Positions 27,701-35,513 of a stretch of 64,000 nucleotides of DNA are shown piece by piece (the stretch's first letter is position 1; the number at the start of each line of letters is the position of its first letter). The stretch covers positions 53,674-117,673 of the forward strand of contig NZ_JHVJ01000018.1 of assembly GCF_000620085.1 (NCBI RefSeq), given 5' to 3'. The notes below the pieces were generated by a model. The model did no database searches and was not told the origin of the DNA. It saw only the letters and a program-made list of their open reading frames with translations. This DNA is from Marinobacterium jannaschii DSM 6295. Lineage in GTDB: Bacteria > Pseudomonadota > Gammaproteobacteria > Pseudomonadales > Balneatricaceae. The position numbers and the translations under genes were made by a program.

Positions 27701-28776
27701 GCAAGGACGATGACAAAGATGCCGGTTAGCGCCGCCAGCGCACCGATAAGCTGGCTCAGTCGGGTAACGGAACTGAGGGCTTTTGCCCGGTCTATCTCGC
27801 TGAACAGTATCCAGTTGACGCCGGGCAGCTGGATTTCATGATGCATCCCTATCACCTGATTGCCATCGGGTCCTGGATAGCTGAAGGCTTCAGTGTGGCC
27901 TGTCCCGGGGTTGTCGGCCTGTCGCTCTGACTGGTAGCGCTGAAACTCCGCGGTGTGGATCGCCTTGTGCAGCACCAGGTCATGCCGTTCGCCGATACCG
28001 GTGCGCAGCAGACCGTCTTCTCCGGTCAGATAGTGGGTGAGCGAAACTTCGGGATCAGTGCTATGGCTCAGGAGTTTGAATATGCGCTGGAAGCGAATCT
28101 GAATCGCGACGGCACCCACGACTTCGCTGTTCTCGGATCGAAGCGGGGCACTGATAAAGCCCGCGAGCTGGTGGTCTGAGGGGCCGTAGCGTTCCAGGTC
28201 GGAAAACCGGGCCTGTCCCTCGTTCAGGCTGTATCGTACTGTGCGGGCAAAGCGGGTATGGGACAGCGGGCCGTAGAACAGGTTGGTCCCCAGGTCGGCC
28301 TCTTCCGCGACGCTGTAGAGAATATTACCCTTAACATCGATCAGGAACAGGTCGTAGATATAGTCGTAGTGCTGTTTTACTCCGGGCAGGTCGTTATCGA
28401 TCTGGCTACGTTGCCGCCAGTCCTCGCTGTTAACGTAATCGACCAGACTGAGGCCACTTAAGTGCAGGCCTTCTGAGAGGCTGCTGAGGAGTGTCCGGTT
28501 GCTGACCGCATCCGCCTGGATAGAGAGATCCATAAACCGGTAGTCGAACCAGTTGCGGATAAAGTCGACCTGCAGGCGGGCGCTTTTCTTCAGCTGGTCT
28601 GCGGTGGTCTTGCTGAGGGCCTGACTGGCCTGTTCGTAGCTGATCCAGGCAACCAGCGCCATTGGCAGAAGCGCCAGCATCAGAAACCAGGTGGTCACTG
28701 TTTTCTTGAGTGAAGAGTGGCCTGAAGGGCCGTTTGATGGCGATGACAGAGCGGCTTGTTGCTGAGTCTCAATCAT
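24745..28776 (-). CDS. Hybrid sensor histidine kinase (dCache-HAMP-PAS-PAS-HisKA-HATPase-REC-REC-Hpt)
   Basis: 1343 residues. TM1 is about 24-46. A periplasmic double-Cache-type sensor spans 48-335, TM2 about 342-362, HAMP 362-415, and two PAS/PAC domains 430-550 and 555-675. The HisKA box FLANMSHEIRTPMNG has His704 as phosphoacceptor. The ATPase N box (NLVGNALKF), G1 (DSGIGL) and G2 (GGTGLGLAI) boxes follow. The first receiver (939-1048) has Gly993 where the phosphoacceptor Asp should be, so it is a pseudo-receiver. The second (1083-1198) is intact with Asp1132 in FMDCQMPVLDG. The Hpt domain carries His1281 in HKAKG. No dedicated response regulator adjoins it, so the output goes to a distant regulator. 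Confidence 0.93.
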   Translation of the reverse strand: MIETQQQAALSSPSNGPSGHSSLKKTVTTWFLMLALLPMALVAWISYEQASQALSKTTADQLKKSARLQVDFIRNWFDYRFMDLSIQADAVSNRTLLSSLSEGLHLSGLSLVDYVNSEDWRQRSQIDNDLPGVKQHYDYIYDLFLIDVKGNILYSVAEEADLGTNLFYGPLSHTRFARTVRYSLNEGQARFSDLERYGPSDHQLAGFISAPLRSENSEVVGAVAIQIRFQRIFKLLSHSTDPEVSLTHYLTGEDGLLRTGIGERHDLVLHKAIHTAEFQRYQSERQADNPGTGHTEAFSYPGPDGNQVIGMHHEIQLPGVNWILFSEIDRAKALSSVTRLSQLIGALAALTGIFVIVLASIKARKLSGPLIKLVNATQAVTRGELDTRLDITSNDEVGQLARAFNHMTEARQQHELELRKSHRKAEQALSTLAEQQFAFDQHAIVAITDTRGTITFANKRFEEISGYSADELVGQNHRIVKSGHHDQAFFRDLYHTIARGDVWHGEICNRNKRGDLYWVDSTIVPFKGDDGKPKSYVAIRTDITESKLAEQQLQEVNRRMALAADAAGFGIWDWNIVENQLIWDDWMYRLYGITAEEFHNDYDSWARQVMKDDLERAAGEAEKALCGEQEFDTEFRVNHSDGSVRIIKACATVVRDEEGSPQRMVGINFDVTERHQQEVALIEAKATAESANRSKSEFLANMSHEIRTPMNGILGMTNLLLETPLDENQLNFAQNVKRSSESLLSIINDILDFSKIEAGKLDIEFLDFEIGGLIEDIAITFADQAESKQLEFLCPANPATHCWLKGDPSRIRQILINLVGNALKFTDQGDVLVRYYCQPSGNNRNRIRIEVEDSGIGLNDEQQRQLFQRFNQADNSTTRRYGGTGLGLAISKQLCEMMGGSIGVNSQEGQGSTFWFELELEPAEKQDSSPAPALLDQQRILIVNSNSSQCRLMGAILENWQVQHSGTDNAQAALEMLHQAAQSGQPYSVAIIGQQLPDMDAVKLAETLRADPLLQQTRVILYTSQPEQARTANPDSPFTGYLNKPLNQTELRSLLLKVANLDRDEEHLITPARKQAVDFSNIHVLVVEDNTVNQMVAKANLERLGIATDIANNGQEAVDAAREFHYDLIFMDCQMPVLDGYEATRMIRSLADSSNAGVPIIAMTANAMQGDRERCLEAGMDDYLSKPTSPEKLENTLKQWIHRSDTAAPAPAREMSSHLTGDEEMGMSVFDISTLEEQVSSDYQLIQAIIDAFLQELPEQLAQLRHSLSEDDTETAARHAHKAKGTCLTIGAIALSHLALEIELTCKEGNSVKANQLLPEADRQFKVLTLQISKTLTQQCSEA

Positions 28777-28956
28777 TTGATGCTTCCCTGCATAAGCTGG
28801 CGTTACTAAACGGACAATCTGACACGTTGTTCTGACTGCAGGATTAAGAACTACGTTATAACCAGTTTAGATTGGTCGCCGGAATTTGCAGGTAAGGTCG
28901 CGAATTTGTTGTGGAGATTGCGCTGGGTCAACCTCCGGCAGGAATATCCCTGGTTG

Positions 28957-29352
28957 TTATTGCTTTTCTTCGATAGCGCCGCCCAGCTCTTTCCAGGCGC
29001 TAAAGCCGCCATCGAAGTGGCAGATTCGGGGCACGCCCATATCCTGCAGGGCCTTGGCTCCCAAAGCCGACCGCCATCCCTTGGCACAATGCAGTACCAG
29101 CTTCTTGCCGCAGGCAAAGCGTTCGTGAAAGTAAGGGCTGTCCGGATCGGCCCAGAACTCCAGCATGCCGCGAGGGGCATGGAAGGAGCCGGGAATGCGG
29201 CCTTCGCGCTGCAGTTCACGTATGTCGCGAATATCGATAAACAGCACATCATCATCGCCGTAGAGGGCAACTGCTTGTGCCGGGCTGAGGGTTTCAATCT
29301 CGCTGAAGGCCTGATCGACCAGGGCTTTTATGCCGGTTTTTAACTGATACAT
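28957..29352 (-). CDS. Rhodanese-like sulfurtransferase
   Basis: 131 residues, one rhodanese domain. The catalytic loop is LHCAKGWRSALGAKAL, where Cys would carry the persulfide. The CH2A-type motif VLFIDIRDIRELQREGRIPGS is present at the N-terminal side. Cytoplasmic, no signal peptide. It likely transfers sulfur or binds thiosulfate; the partner is unknown. It lies upstream of the hybrid kinase on the same strand, with a 180-nt gap. Confidence 0.85.
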   Translation of the reverse strand: MYQLKTGIKALVDQAFSEIETLSPAQAVALYGDDDVLFIDIRDIRELQREGRIPGSFHAPRGMLEFWADPDSPYFHERFACGKKLVLHCAKGWRSALGAKALQDMGVPRICHFDGGFSAWKELGGAIEEKQ

Positions 29353-29533
29353 AGGACGTCCTTTTTATTTTTGTCGGGTGCTGATCCTAGCCTGAGACCA
29401 AGGTCGCAGCCATTAGCCCTTGGTTGACCGTGGTGCAGTTGCCCGCTTTTGACGCACCATGGACGCTCGGTTGTTGAATGGGTTTTTATTGATTAGGTAG
29501 GTTTTCGTGTTGAATTCAATGCGATTAGTGATT

Positions 29534-29549
29534 TGGCCCGGTTTTTGCT
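29534..29549 (+). promoter_or_regulatory. Sigma-54 (-24/-12) promoter of the chemoreceptor/NIT operon
   Basis: TGGCCCGGTTTTTGCT fits TGGCACR-N4-TTGCW with one mismatch (C for A at consensus position 5). GG and GC are in exact register, and the -12 element TTGCT is perfect. Transcription would begin near 29560, giving a 197-nt leader. It lies in the 404-nt gap 29353-29756, which otherwise holds no gene. Confidence 0.65.
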
Positions 29550-29634
29550 TTGTCTCTTTGACCTGACAGGAAATCGAGACTGATCGAAAAACCGGGGCAA
29601 TTCAGATGATGACCAGGCTGGGGTTCATTCAGCA

Positions 29635-29692
29635 GAGCAAAGGCGCTCATTCGGCGGATCTATTAAGGTCCCGCCCAATGAGCGCCTTTTTT
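29635..29692 (+). terminator. Leader terminator with overlapping ANTAR-type hexaloop hairpin
   Basis: An intrinsic terminator of 19 bp with one mismatch (arms 29639-29657 and 29671-29689) ends in six T. It lies 64 nt before the chemoreceptor ATG. Overlapping its 5' arm is the alternative hairpin GAGC-AAAGGC-GCTC (29635-29648). Its hexaloop has A at position 1 and G at position 4, the ANTAR recognition rule. The loop is identical to that in the narK leader. I could not find a clear first ANTAR hairpin upstream. Confidence 0.6.
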
Positions 29693-29756
29693 AATGCCTC
29701 CGGTGTGGGCATTGCGGGTCAAGCGGCCGCCCTGATCTATCAAGGAATCGCAGTAT

Positions 29757-30887
29757 ATGTACAAATATCTTCAACCACTGGGGATTCAGGGGGGCTATTG
29801 GCTGGCGGCCGTGCTCGCTGCACTGGGGATCGGCTTGGGTGCGGCAGGGCTGACAGACGAAGCCCTGCTGTTGCTAGCCGTCGCAATACTGTTTGCGCTG
29901 GGCCTGCTGCGCGCAATCCGTAGTGATCATCTGGCCCTCAAGGCGTTACTTATTGCGGCGACAGAGACGGGTTTCGAGAGATCTGAGCAATCGGTTAAGG
30001 GGCCTTTGAGTGATCTTCAGGCTGGACTTGATGATCTGTTGCGTTTGCTCGATCGCCGCCGGGACGCGATGGCTGCGACCCTCACCGAGATGCGCTATTC
30101 CGCACAGGAGCTGTCCGTGAATGCAGCCCAGGTCGTCAGCCACTCCCGGCATCAGTCCGAGGCGACCACCGCTGCGGCGGCTGCGGCGACCGAGATCAGC
30201 CAGAGCACCGATGAGGTCGCCGGACGGATCAGCACCACCCGGGATGCGGCACAGAGTGCCCGTCAGCTATGTGATGCCGGATATCGGGCGCTGCAGGATA
30301 CCCGGCAGCAGGCCGAATCGGTATCTGCCGAGTCCTGCCGGACCGGCGAACAGATTCGTCAGCTCGGCGGCAGCCTGGGTTCGGTGGTATCGATGTCCTG
30401 CATCATCCGCGAGATAGCCGAACAAACTAACCTGCTGGCGCTGAATGCCGCGATCGAAGCCGCCCGGGCCGGGGAGTATGGTCGTGGTTTTTCGGTGGTG
30501 GCCGACGAGGTGCGGGCGCTGGCGCAACGCAGCCATGACTCAGCCCAGGGCATCACCCGACAGACCGAAGTGGTGACCCGGGATATGGAGCAGGTCGCCA
30601 GCCATATGGCTCAGATGGTCGAGCGTTCCGAAACCTGTCTTAGTGGTGTGGCAATGGCATTCGATTCCCTGAGTGAGATCGTCGATGCCTCCGATCAGGT
30701 TGCCGGTGAGATTTCTGCGATTGCTGCGGTTTCGTCGCAGCAGGCTGTGGCGGCACAGGAGATTTCGCACCATATCGAGCAAGTGGCCACCCGGGCTGGC
30801 GAAAACGTATACCGGGCAACGCAGACCGCAGAAGTTGCCCGGCACCTGCATGCCATGGTGCAAACTGAGACAGAGGGAGAGAAGTAG
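29757..30887 (+). CDS. Membrane chemoreceptor lacking a ligand-binding domain
   Basis: 376 residues. Two adjacent membrane helices (about 12-30 and 35-52) are joined by only a few residues, so there is no periplasmic sensor. A cytoplasmic methyl-accepting signalling domain follows, with its tip in [23 protein letters not shown] is preceded by AAGGA about 11 nt away. The stop codon directly abuts the ATG of the NIT-like gene. The inference is that this transducer gets its signal from that neighbour. Upstream lie a sigma-54 promoter and a leader terminator like those of the nitrate genes. Confidence 0.88.
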   Translation: MYKYLQPLGIQGGYWLAAVLAALGIGLGAAGLTDEALLLLAVAILFALGLLRAIRSDHLALKALLIAATETGFERSEQSVKGPLSDLQAGLDDLLRLLDRRRDAMAATLTEMRYSAQELSVNAAQVVSHSRHQSEATTAAAAAATEISQSTDEVAGRISTTRDAAQSARQLCDAGYRALQDTRQQAESVSAESCRTGEQIRQLGGSLGSVVSMSCIIREIAEQTNLLALNAAIEAARAGEYGRGFSVVADEVRALAQRSHDSAQGITRQTEVVTRDMEQVASHMAQMVERSETCLSGVAMAFDSLSEIVDASDQVAGEISAIAAVSSQQAVAAQEISHHIEQVATRAGENVYRATQTAEVARHLHAMVQTETEGEK

Positions 30888-31703
30888 ATGGACGGGACAT
30901 GGAATAGCGCGACTCTGGTGATTGTACTCTTGATGCTGGTTCTGGTGACACTGGCGTTGAGCTATCACCTGATGCAGCGGCGCACGCGCCGCCGCTATAT
31001 CGAAGGTATCGAATGGATGCAGCAGCTCTGCCAGTTGCTGGCCCTGCTGCAACAGCACCGGGGCCTGAGCAACGGCTACCTGCATGGCGATGACTCGGCC
31101 CGGCCGCGTATTGCCCAGCTACAGCAGCAGATCGGGCAGCAGCTCGACCTGCTCAACCGGAAGGGGGTCTGGATACACCTCTCCGGTATCTGGCTCGGAA
31201 TCCAGGGTCACTGGAGCCGTCTGGAGCACAGTTACCTGCAGCTGGGCGCCGATGCCAGCCTGAAGCAGCATAATCGTATCATCACCCACCTCCTCAACTT
31301 GATTGCAGACTGTGCTGAGAATCATCAGTTGCATCATCTGCGACAGGATGAGAAGCAGGTAGCGTATCTCTGGCAGGAACTGCTGAGTACGGCGGAATAT
31401 ATCGGTCAGGCCCGGGCGCTGGGTACCGGGGTGACGGCGGCCGGAAGCTGCAGCAGCGTGGATAAGATCCGGCTGAACTTCCTGCACAACCGGTTGAGCA
31501 ACTATATGAGTCAACAGGAGTCGGTGCAGGTCAGCAGCGCCCTGGGCGAACTGCTCAGTACCCTGCGTCACCAGGTGATTGTCGACCTGCCGACGATAGC
31601 GTCGCAAGACTACTTTAAGCAGGCTTCGGCGGTGATGGAGTTGCTGATGCAACAGTGCCAGCAGGGGCTGACCCAGCTGGCTGAGCAGCTGAGGAGCCAC
31701 TGA
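30888..31703 (+). CDS. Membrane-anchored NIT-like (nitrate/nitrite-sensing) protein
   Basis: 271 residues. One N-terminal membrane helix (about 9-27) is followed by RRTRRR, so the rest is cytoplasmic. The segment LLALLQQHRGLSNGYLHGD resembles the conserved LQ-ERGLS-GYL helix of NIT domains (PF08376), known from NasR and bacterial nitrate sensors. The remainder is all-helical with a His-rich patch (ENHQLHHLRQ). There is no output domain. It abuts the sensorless chemoreceptor gene with no gap and lies beside nitrate assimilation genes. The inference is a nitrate-sensing partner in a split chemoreceptor. The NIT assignment is by motif only. Confidence 0.65.
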   Translation: MDGTWNSATLVIVLLMLVLVTLALSYHLMQRRTRRRYIEGIEWMQQLCQLLALLQQHRGLSNGYLHGDDSARPRIAQLQQQIGQQLDLLNRKGVWIHLSGIWLGIQGHWSRLEHSYLQLGADASLKQHNRIITHLLNLIADCAENHQLHHLRQDEKQVAYLWQELLSTAEYIGQARALGTGVTAAGSCSSVDKIRLNFLHNRLSNYMSQQESVQVSSALGELLSTLRHQVIVDLPTIASQDYFKQASAVMELLMQQCQQGLTQLAEQLRSH

Positions 31704-31744
31704 CTACCCGAGGGTGGTGGGGATAATGCCGATCGGGCTGCGCT

Positions 31745-33463
31745 TCAGGGGCGGATCAACAGCTGCAGCAGATTGAGCAGCAGCAGGATCAGGCACAATC
31801 CCTGCCACACCCGGATCGGGTTGCGATCCAGCAGTGGTTGGCGTTTGATACGGGCTTCCAGTGCCGGGTTGGGCTGGGTCAGGTCCTGCAGGAATTCTGA
31901 CAGGGCATCATAGCGGTGGGCCGGATTGGGCTGCAGCGCTTTGTGCAGGCAGCCTTCCACCCACAGCGGCAGGTCGCTGCGCTGCTGCAGTGCCGGGATG
32001 TAGTTGAGCTGGTTGTAGTGGTCCAGTTTAACGCGTTTGATTGAGGGTTCCTTGAAGGGCAGGGCGCCTGTCAGCATCTCGTAGCAGATCACCGCCAGTG
32101 AGAACAGGTCGGAACGGAAGTTGCCTGCTTCACCCACCAGATACTCCGGTGCCACATAGTTAACCGAGCCCTGGGGCACCGACTTATCCAGCGGCGAGGC
32201 GATCTCCTCCACACCGGCGATCAGGACAGTACCGAAATCGAGGATCTTGATACGGCCATCGCGGTCGATCATGATGTTTTCCGGCTTCAGGTCCTGATGC
32301 ACCATATCCGCCCTCTGGAAGGCGCGCAGCCCCTGTACCATCTGCTTGACCAGCGCGCGCACCGTTTCCAGCGGAGGCTGCGGATTATCGTTGATCCACT
32401 CGCGCAGGTTCTCGCCCTGAATGTACTCCCCCAGATAGTAGAGGAAACGCTTGGGCTGTTTCGGCTCGAAGGTCTTCATCACGTTGATATGGCTGATGCG
32501 CTGGCCGACCCACTCCTCGCGGATAAAGCCGTCCAGGTAGAGCGGGTCTTCACTGAAGTTCTCCGACGGGGCCTTGAGCACAAACTGTTCGCCGCTGTCA
32601 CAGTCCTTCACCAGATACATATGGCTGCGGGTACCGCTGAAGATCACATCCAGCACCTCGTAGCCGTCGATACGGTTACCGGGCCTCATCACCGGCGGAA
32701 CCGGCAGGCGCGAGAGACGCTGGTGGCTCTCATCCAGCGTCTCCCGGGGCAACTGGTCGACGGCGATCAGCAGGGCAGTGGCGTTGTCGTCGCTGCCGTT
32801 ATCCAGCGCTGCCTGCACCAGGTCGCGGGCGCACTGCTCCAGATCGGAGCCTCCCTTGAGCAACTGCTGCTGGATCTGCTGCGGGCTGAGAAATTCATGC
32901 AGGCCGTCGCTGCTGAGCAGCAGGCGATCCCCCTCGCTGAGCGGACAGCCGTGGTAATCCACTTTCAGATCACTGTCACCACCCAGCACCCGGGCCAGGT
33001 AGTTGCGACCGGCTTCGGTGCGGGTATGGTCCTGGGTCAGCTGCTCCAGCTGGCCGTTGTGCAGGTGGTAGATGCGGGAGTCGCCGACATGGAAGCAGTG
33101 CAGGCTGGTGGATTTCACCACCACCGCCGAGAAAGTACAGAGCATGCTGTCTTTCTCCCGTGCAGAGGTGGCGTTTTGCTGGTGCAGCCAGCGGTTGAGG
33201 CTGTGCATCACCCGCGATACCGAATGCTTCACACTCCAGCTCAGCGGCGTACTGAAATAGTCCTCGATAAAGCTGGTGACGCTGGTCTGACTGGCGATAT
33301 GGGAGTCGGCACAGCTGCTGACGCCATCGGCGATCACTGCCGCGCCGCCCTTGAATTCCAGTTCGCGGCCGGTGGCCAGCTTCGCCGCAAAGGCATCCTG
33401 ATTGAGGGCCTTGATGCCTCCGACCGAACAACCGCCAAAACGTAACTTGAGTTGAGTCTGCAT
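31745..33463 (-). CDS. PP2C-type phosphatase fused to Ser/Thr protein kinase
   Basis: 572 residues. Residues 1-240 are a PP2C phosphatase with metal-binding Asp motifs: ALNQDAF, VIADGVSS, FHVGDSRIY, LLSSDGL and GSDDNATALL. Residues about 265-535 are a Hanks-type kinase. Its Gly-rich loop is degenerate (IFSGTRSHMYLV), but the VAIK-type Lys (FVLKAP), HQDLKPENIM (His-x-Asp), LDFGTV (DFG) and YVAPEY are intact. A C-terminal membrane helix anchors it. The same fusion sits in Pseudomonas nas clusters next to the nitrate transporter and nirB. It likely tunes nitrate uptake or reduction post-translationally, but its target is not known. Confidence 0.9.
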   Translation of the reverse strand: MQTQLKLRFGGCSVGGIKALNQDAFAAKLATGRELEFKGGAAVIADGVSSCADSHIASQTSVTSFIEDYFSTPLSWSVKHSVSRVMHSLNRWLHQQNATSAREKDSMLCTFSAVVVKSTSLHCFHVGDSRIYHLHNGQLEQLTQDHTRTEAGRNYLARVLGGDSDLKVDYHGCPLSEGDRLLLSSDGLHEFLSPQQIQQQLLKGGSDLEQCARDLVQAALDNGSDDNATALLIAVDQLPRETLDESHQRLSRLPVPPVMRPGNRIDGYEVLDVIFSGTRSHMYLVKDCDSGEQFVLKAPSENFSEDPLYLDGFIREEWVGQRISHINVMKTFEPKQPKRFLYYLGEYIQGENLREWINDNPQPPLETVRALVKQMVQGLRAFQRADMVHQDLKPENIMIDRDGRIKILDFGTVLIAGVEEIASPLDKSVPQGSVNYVAPEYLVGEAGNFRSDLFSLAVICYEMLTGALPFKEPSIKRVKLDHYNQLNYIPALQQRSDLPLWVEGCLHKALQPNPAHRYDALSEFLQDLTQPNPALEARIKRQPLLDRNPIRVWQGLCLILLLLNLLQLLIRP

Positions 33464-33472
33464 AACGTCAAA

Positions 33473-33499
33473 GCCACCGGCCGCATTGCGGCCGGTGGC
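33473..33499. repeat. Perfect 12-bp hairpin between narK and the kinase gene
   Basis: GCCACCGGCCGC-ATT-GCGGCCGGTGGC is a perfect inverted repeat with a 3-nt loop. It lies between the narK stop and the kinase ATG, without a T run. It may be an mRNA stabiliser or partial attenuator that lowers kinase expression relative to narK. Just beside it (33541-33595) is a degenerate TGAGGG-containing repeat in three copies. Confidence 0.75.
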
Positions 33500-33590
33500 G
33501 CTCCTCCGATTTGCTGCTTAGCACTTTCTGTCTGCTAAGGGCCTGACTCAGTGAGGGCTAGGTTCACTGAGGGTTGAGTTTAATGAGGGT

Positions 33591-35057
33591 TTAGTTCACT
33601 TTGATCAGCTCGACGCTGCCATCTTCGTTCACTTCCACCATATGGCCTTTGGGTTCTTCCAGCAGCAGCAGGGCCAGGAAACCCAGCACGGCCGTGGCGG
33701 CGATCACGGTGAAGAACACCTGATAGCTCACCATCGACAACACCGTCAGGTAGAACACTGCGCCGACGTTGCCGTAGGCGCCGGTCATACCGGCGATCTG
33801 GCCGGTCAGGCGGCGCTTGATCAACGGTACCACGGCAAACACAGCCCCTTCGCCAGCCTGCACAAAGAACGAGCAGGCCATCGCCATCACCACCGCCAGT
33901 GCCAGCGGCCAGCTACTGTCGATCATCGACATCAGGGCATAGCCCGCCGCCAGTCCGGCCGTGAGGATCAGCAGGGTCTTCTTGCGGCCGAAGCGGTCAC
34001 TGATCCAGCCGCCACCCGGACGGGACATCAGGTTCATAAAGGCGTAGGCGGATGCCAGCAGGCCGGCGTAGACCATATCCAGCTCGAAGACCTCGGCAAA
34101 GAACAGTGGCAGCATCGAGACCACCGCCAGCTCGGAACCAAAGGTGGCGAAGTAGAGCACGTTCAGTACCGCTACCTGCTTAAACTTATAGCGCTGGTTT
34201 TCCGGTACGGGCTTCTCGAAGATCTCCTTGTTTACCTGATAAGCGCTGTAGCAATCGTAGATCAGGATCAGGCCCAGAATCAGGTAGGTGATATTGGCAA
34301 TATTGTCGGTAAAGATGCTGACGCCGGCCGGAGACAGTTTCCAGGTCAGCAGGGCCAGTGCGGCATACATCGGCAGCTTCATGATCAGCAGGAAAATAAA
34401 GTCGCCCTTGCTGGTGACTTCCAGGCCGCCAATTTTCTTCGGCTTGAAGTAGGTGGAGCCTTTTGGCGTATCGGTCACGCTGCGGTACCAGATCACACTG
34501 AACAGCAGGCTCATGGCACCGGTCAGGCCGACCGCATAGCGCCAGCCATCTTCACCGCCAAACAGCAGTGCCAGGGTGGGCAGCAGCATGGCACCGGCGG
34601 CGGAACCGAAGTTACCCCAGCCTCCGTAGATCCCTTCGGCGGTACCCAGCTCGTTGGCCGGGAACCACTCACTGACCATACGGATACCGACCACAAAACC
34701 GGCACCGATAAAGCCCAGCAGGAAGCGGGAGATCGCCGCCTGGGCAAAGTCCTGTGACAGGGCAAAGGCAAAGCAGGGAATACTGGCCAGCGCCAGTAGC
34801 GCTGCATAGACGATGCGCGGGCCGAATTTATCGGTCAGCATGCCGATAATCACTCGGGCAGGTATGGTCAGCGCCACGTTGAGGATCAGCAGGGTCTTGA
34901 TTTCAGATTTACTCAGGCCGAGGGATTCCGCGATGGATCCCAGCAACGGGGCGTGGTTAAACCAGACAAAGAAGGTAATGAAGAATGCGATCCAGCTCAG
35001 GTGCAGGATCTTCATCTTTCCTGTAAAGGAAAACAGGTTCAGTTTGCTGTCACTCAT
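33591..35057 (-). CDS. NarK/NasA-type nitrate transporter (MFS)
   Basis: 488 residues, 12 predicted membrane helices, major facilitator of the nitrate/nitrite porter family. The Gly-rich nitrate signature regions are visible: [33 protein letters not shown] in the first half (Arg in a substrate helix) and [22 protein letters not shown] in the second. In Pseudomonas the equivalent gene is called nasA; I leave the symbol open to avoid confusion with the reductase. It has its own sigma-54 promoter and attenuator leader. The kinase/phosphatase is the next gene in the operon. Confidence 0.92.
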   Translation of the reverse strand: MSDSKLNLFSFTGKMKILHLSWIAFFITFFVWFNHAPLLGSIAESLGLSKSEIKTLLILNVALTIPARVIIGMLTDKFGPRIVYAALLALASIPCFAFALSQDFAQAAISRFLLGFIGAGFVVGIRMVSEWFPANELGTAEGIYGGWGNFGSAAGAMLLPTLALLFGGEDGWRYAVGLTGAMSLLFSVIWYRSVTDTPKGSTYFKPKKIGGLEVTSKGDFIFLLIMKLPMYAALALLTWKLSPAGVSIFTDNIANITYLILGLILIYDCYSAYQVNKEIFEKPVPENQRYKFKQVAVLNVLYFATFGSELAVVSMLPLFFAEVFELDMVYAGLLASAYAFMNLMSRPGGGWISDRFGRKKTLLILTAGLAAGYALMSMIDSSWPLALAVVMAMACSFFVQAGEGAVFAVVPLIKRRLTGQIAGMTGAYGNVGAVFYLTVLSMVSYQVFFTVIAATAVLGFLALLLLEEPKGHMVEVNEDGSVELIKVN

Positions 35058-35080
35058 GGGTGGCCTCTATTTCAAAAAAC

Positions 35081-35184
35081 AAAAAAGGCGTTAGAAAGCC
35101 CCCCGCAAGGGACTGTCTGAACGCCTTTGTTCAAATCGGGTGCGTCATCTTTTAAGCCGGATCAGCTCTGGTGCATCATTGCCC
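35081..35184 (-). promoter_or_regulatory. narK leader: ANTAR hairpins and terminator
   Basis: The terminator is on the minus strand, 24 nt before the narK ATG: AAGGCGTT/AACGCCTT arms plus an inner stem, then six T (35081-35128). Overlapping its 5' arm is hairpin P2, TGAAC-AAAGGC-GTTCA (35118-35133), with a hexaloop having A1 and G4. A candidate P1 lies upstream (35170-35184): GGGC-AATGAT-GCACC with one bulged A and an A1/G4 hexaloop. P2 and the terminator are mutually exclusive, as required for NasT antitermination. Confidence 0.72.
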
Positions 35185-35381
35185 GTCGATCCTATACGCC
35201 TTGCAGTGTCTTATTTTTATTGTTGCGGCGTTGTGGGAAACTCAGTCCCGAATTCCATCGCCTGTAACGTCGGCTGTGATGGAATCCCCCTAAGCCTTGG
35301 GTCGTTTCACTGATCGCCTCTGAAAGCCCGGAGCCCGGATTTTGAGAAGCTTCAGTGCGCCGGCCCACTGCTGGCGGAGGC

Positions 35382-35464
35382 GCTTTGTTATTTTTATGGG
35401 TGCTTAAGCAGTAATCTGGTCAGGCCCGATATCGGGCAATCCCAGGCAGCTTTGTTATTTTTAT
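35382..35464. repeat. Direct repeat in the narK leader
   Basis: GCTTTGTTATTTTTAT occurs identically at 35382-35397 and 35449-35464, with a partial third copy (TTATTTTTAT) at 35211-35220. Between them lies the 14-bp palindrome GCCCGATATCGGGC (35424-35437). All are inside the unusually long leader between the narK promoter and ATG. The rest of this 456-nt gap has no gene. Confidence 0.8.
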
Positions 35465-35482
35465 TTTTGCTGACAGGGTTAA

Positions 35483-35498
35483 AGCATTCAGCGTGCCA
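35483..35498 (-). promoter_or_regulatory. Sigma-54 promoter of narK
   Basis: Minus strand TGGCACGCTGAATGCT matches TGGCACR-N4-TTGCW with one mismatch (A for T). GG and GC are correctly spaced. The predicted start near 35472 gives a leader of about 414 nt. It lies directly after the end of the ABC transporter operon. Confidence 0.8.
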
Positions 35499-35513
35499 AC
35501 TTTTTATTTCGCT

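Noticed and set aside
29537-29596. 10-bp pairing CCCGGTTTTT with AAAAACCGGG taken at first as a riboswitch stem
   Set aside because: The 5' arm is inside the sigma-54 promoter, upstream of the predicted transcript start, so it would not be in the RNA.
32297-33445. Long plus-strand frame opposite the phosphatase/kinase gene
   Set aside because: Its product has no recognisable motif, whereas the minus strand encodes complete PP2C and kinase motifs.
33642-34757. Long plus-strand frame opposite narK
   Set aside because: Its product is Gln/His/Gly-rich with no membrane helices; the minus strand encodes a complete MFS transporter.
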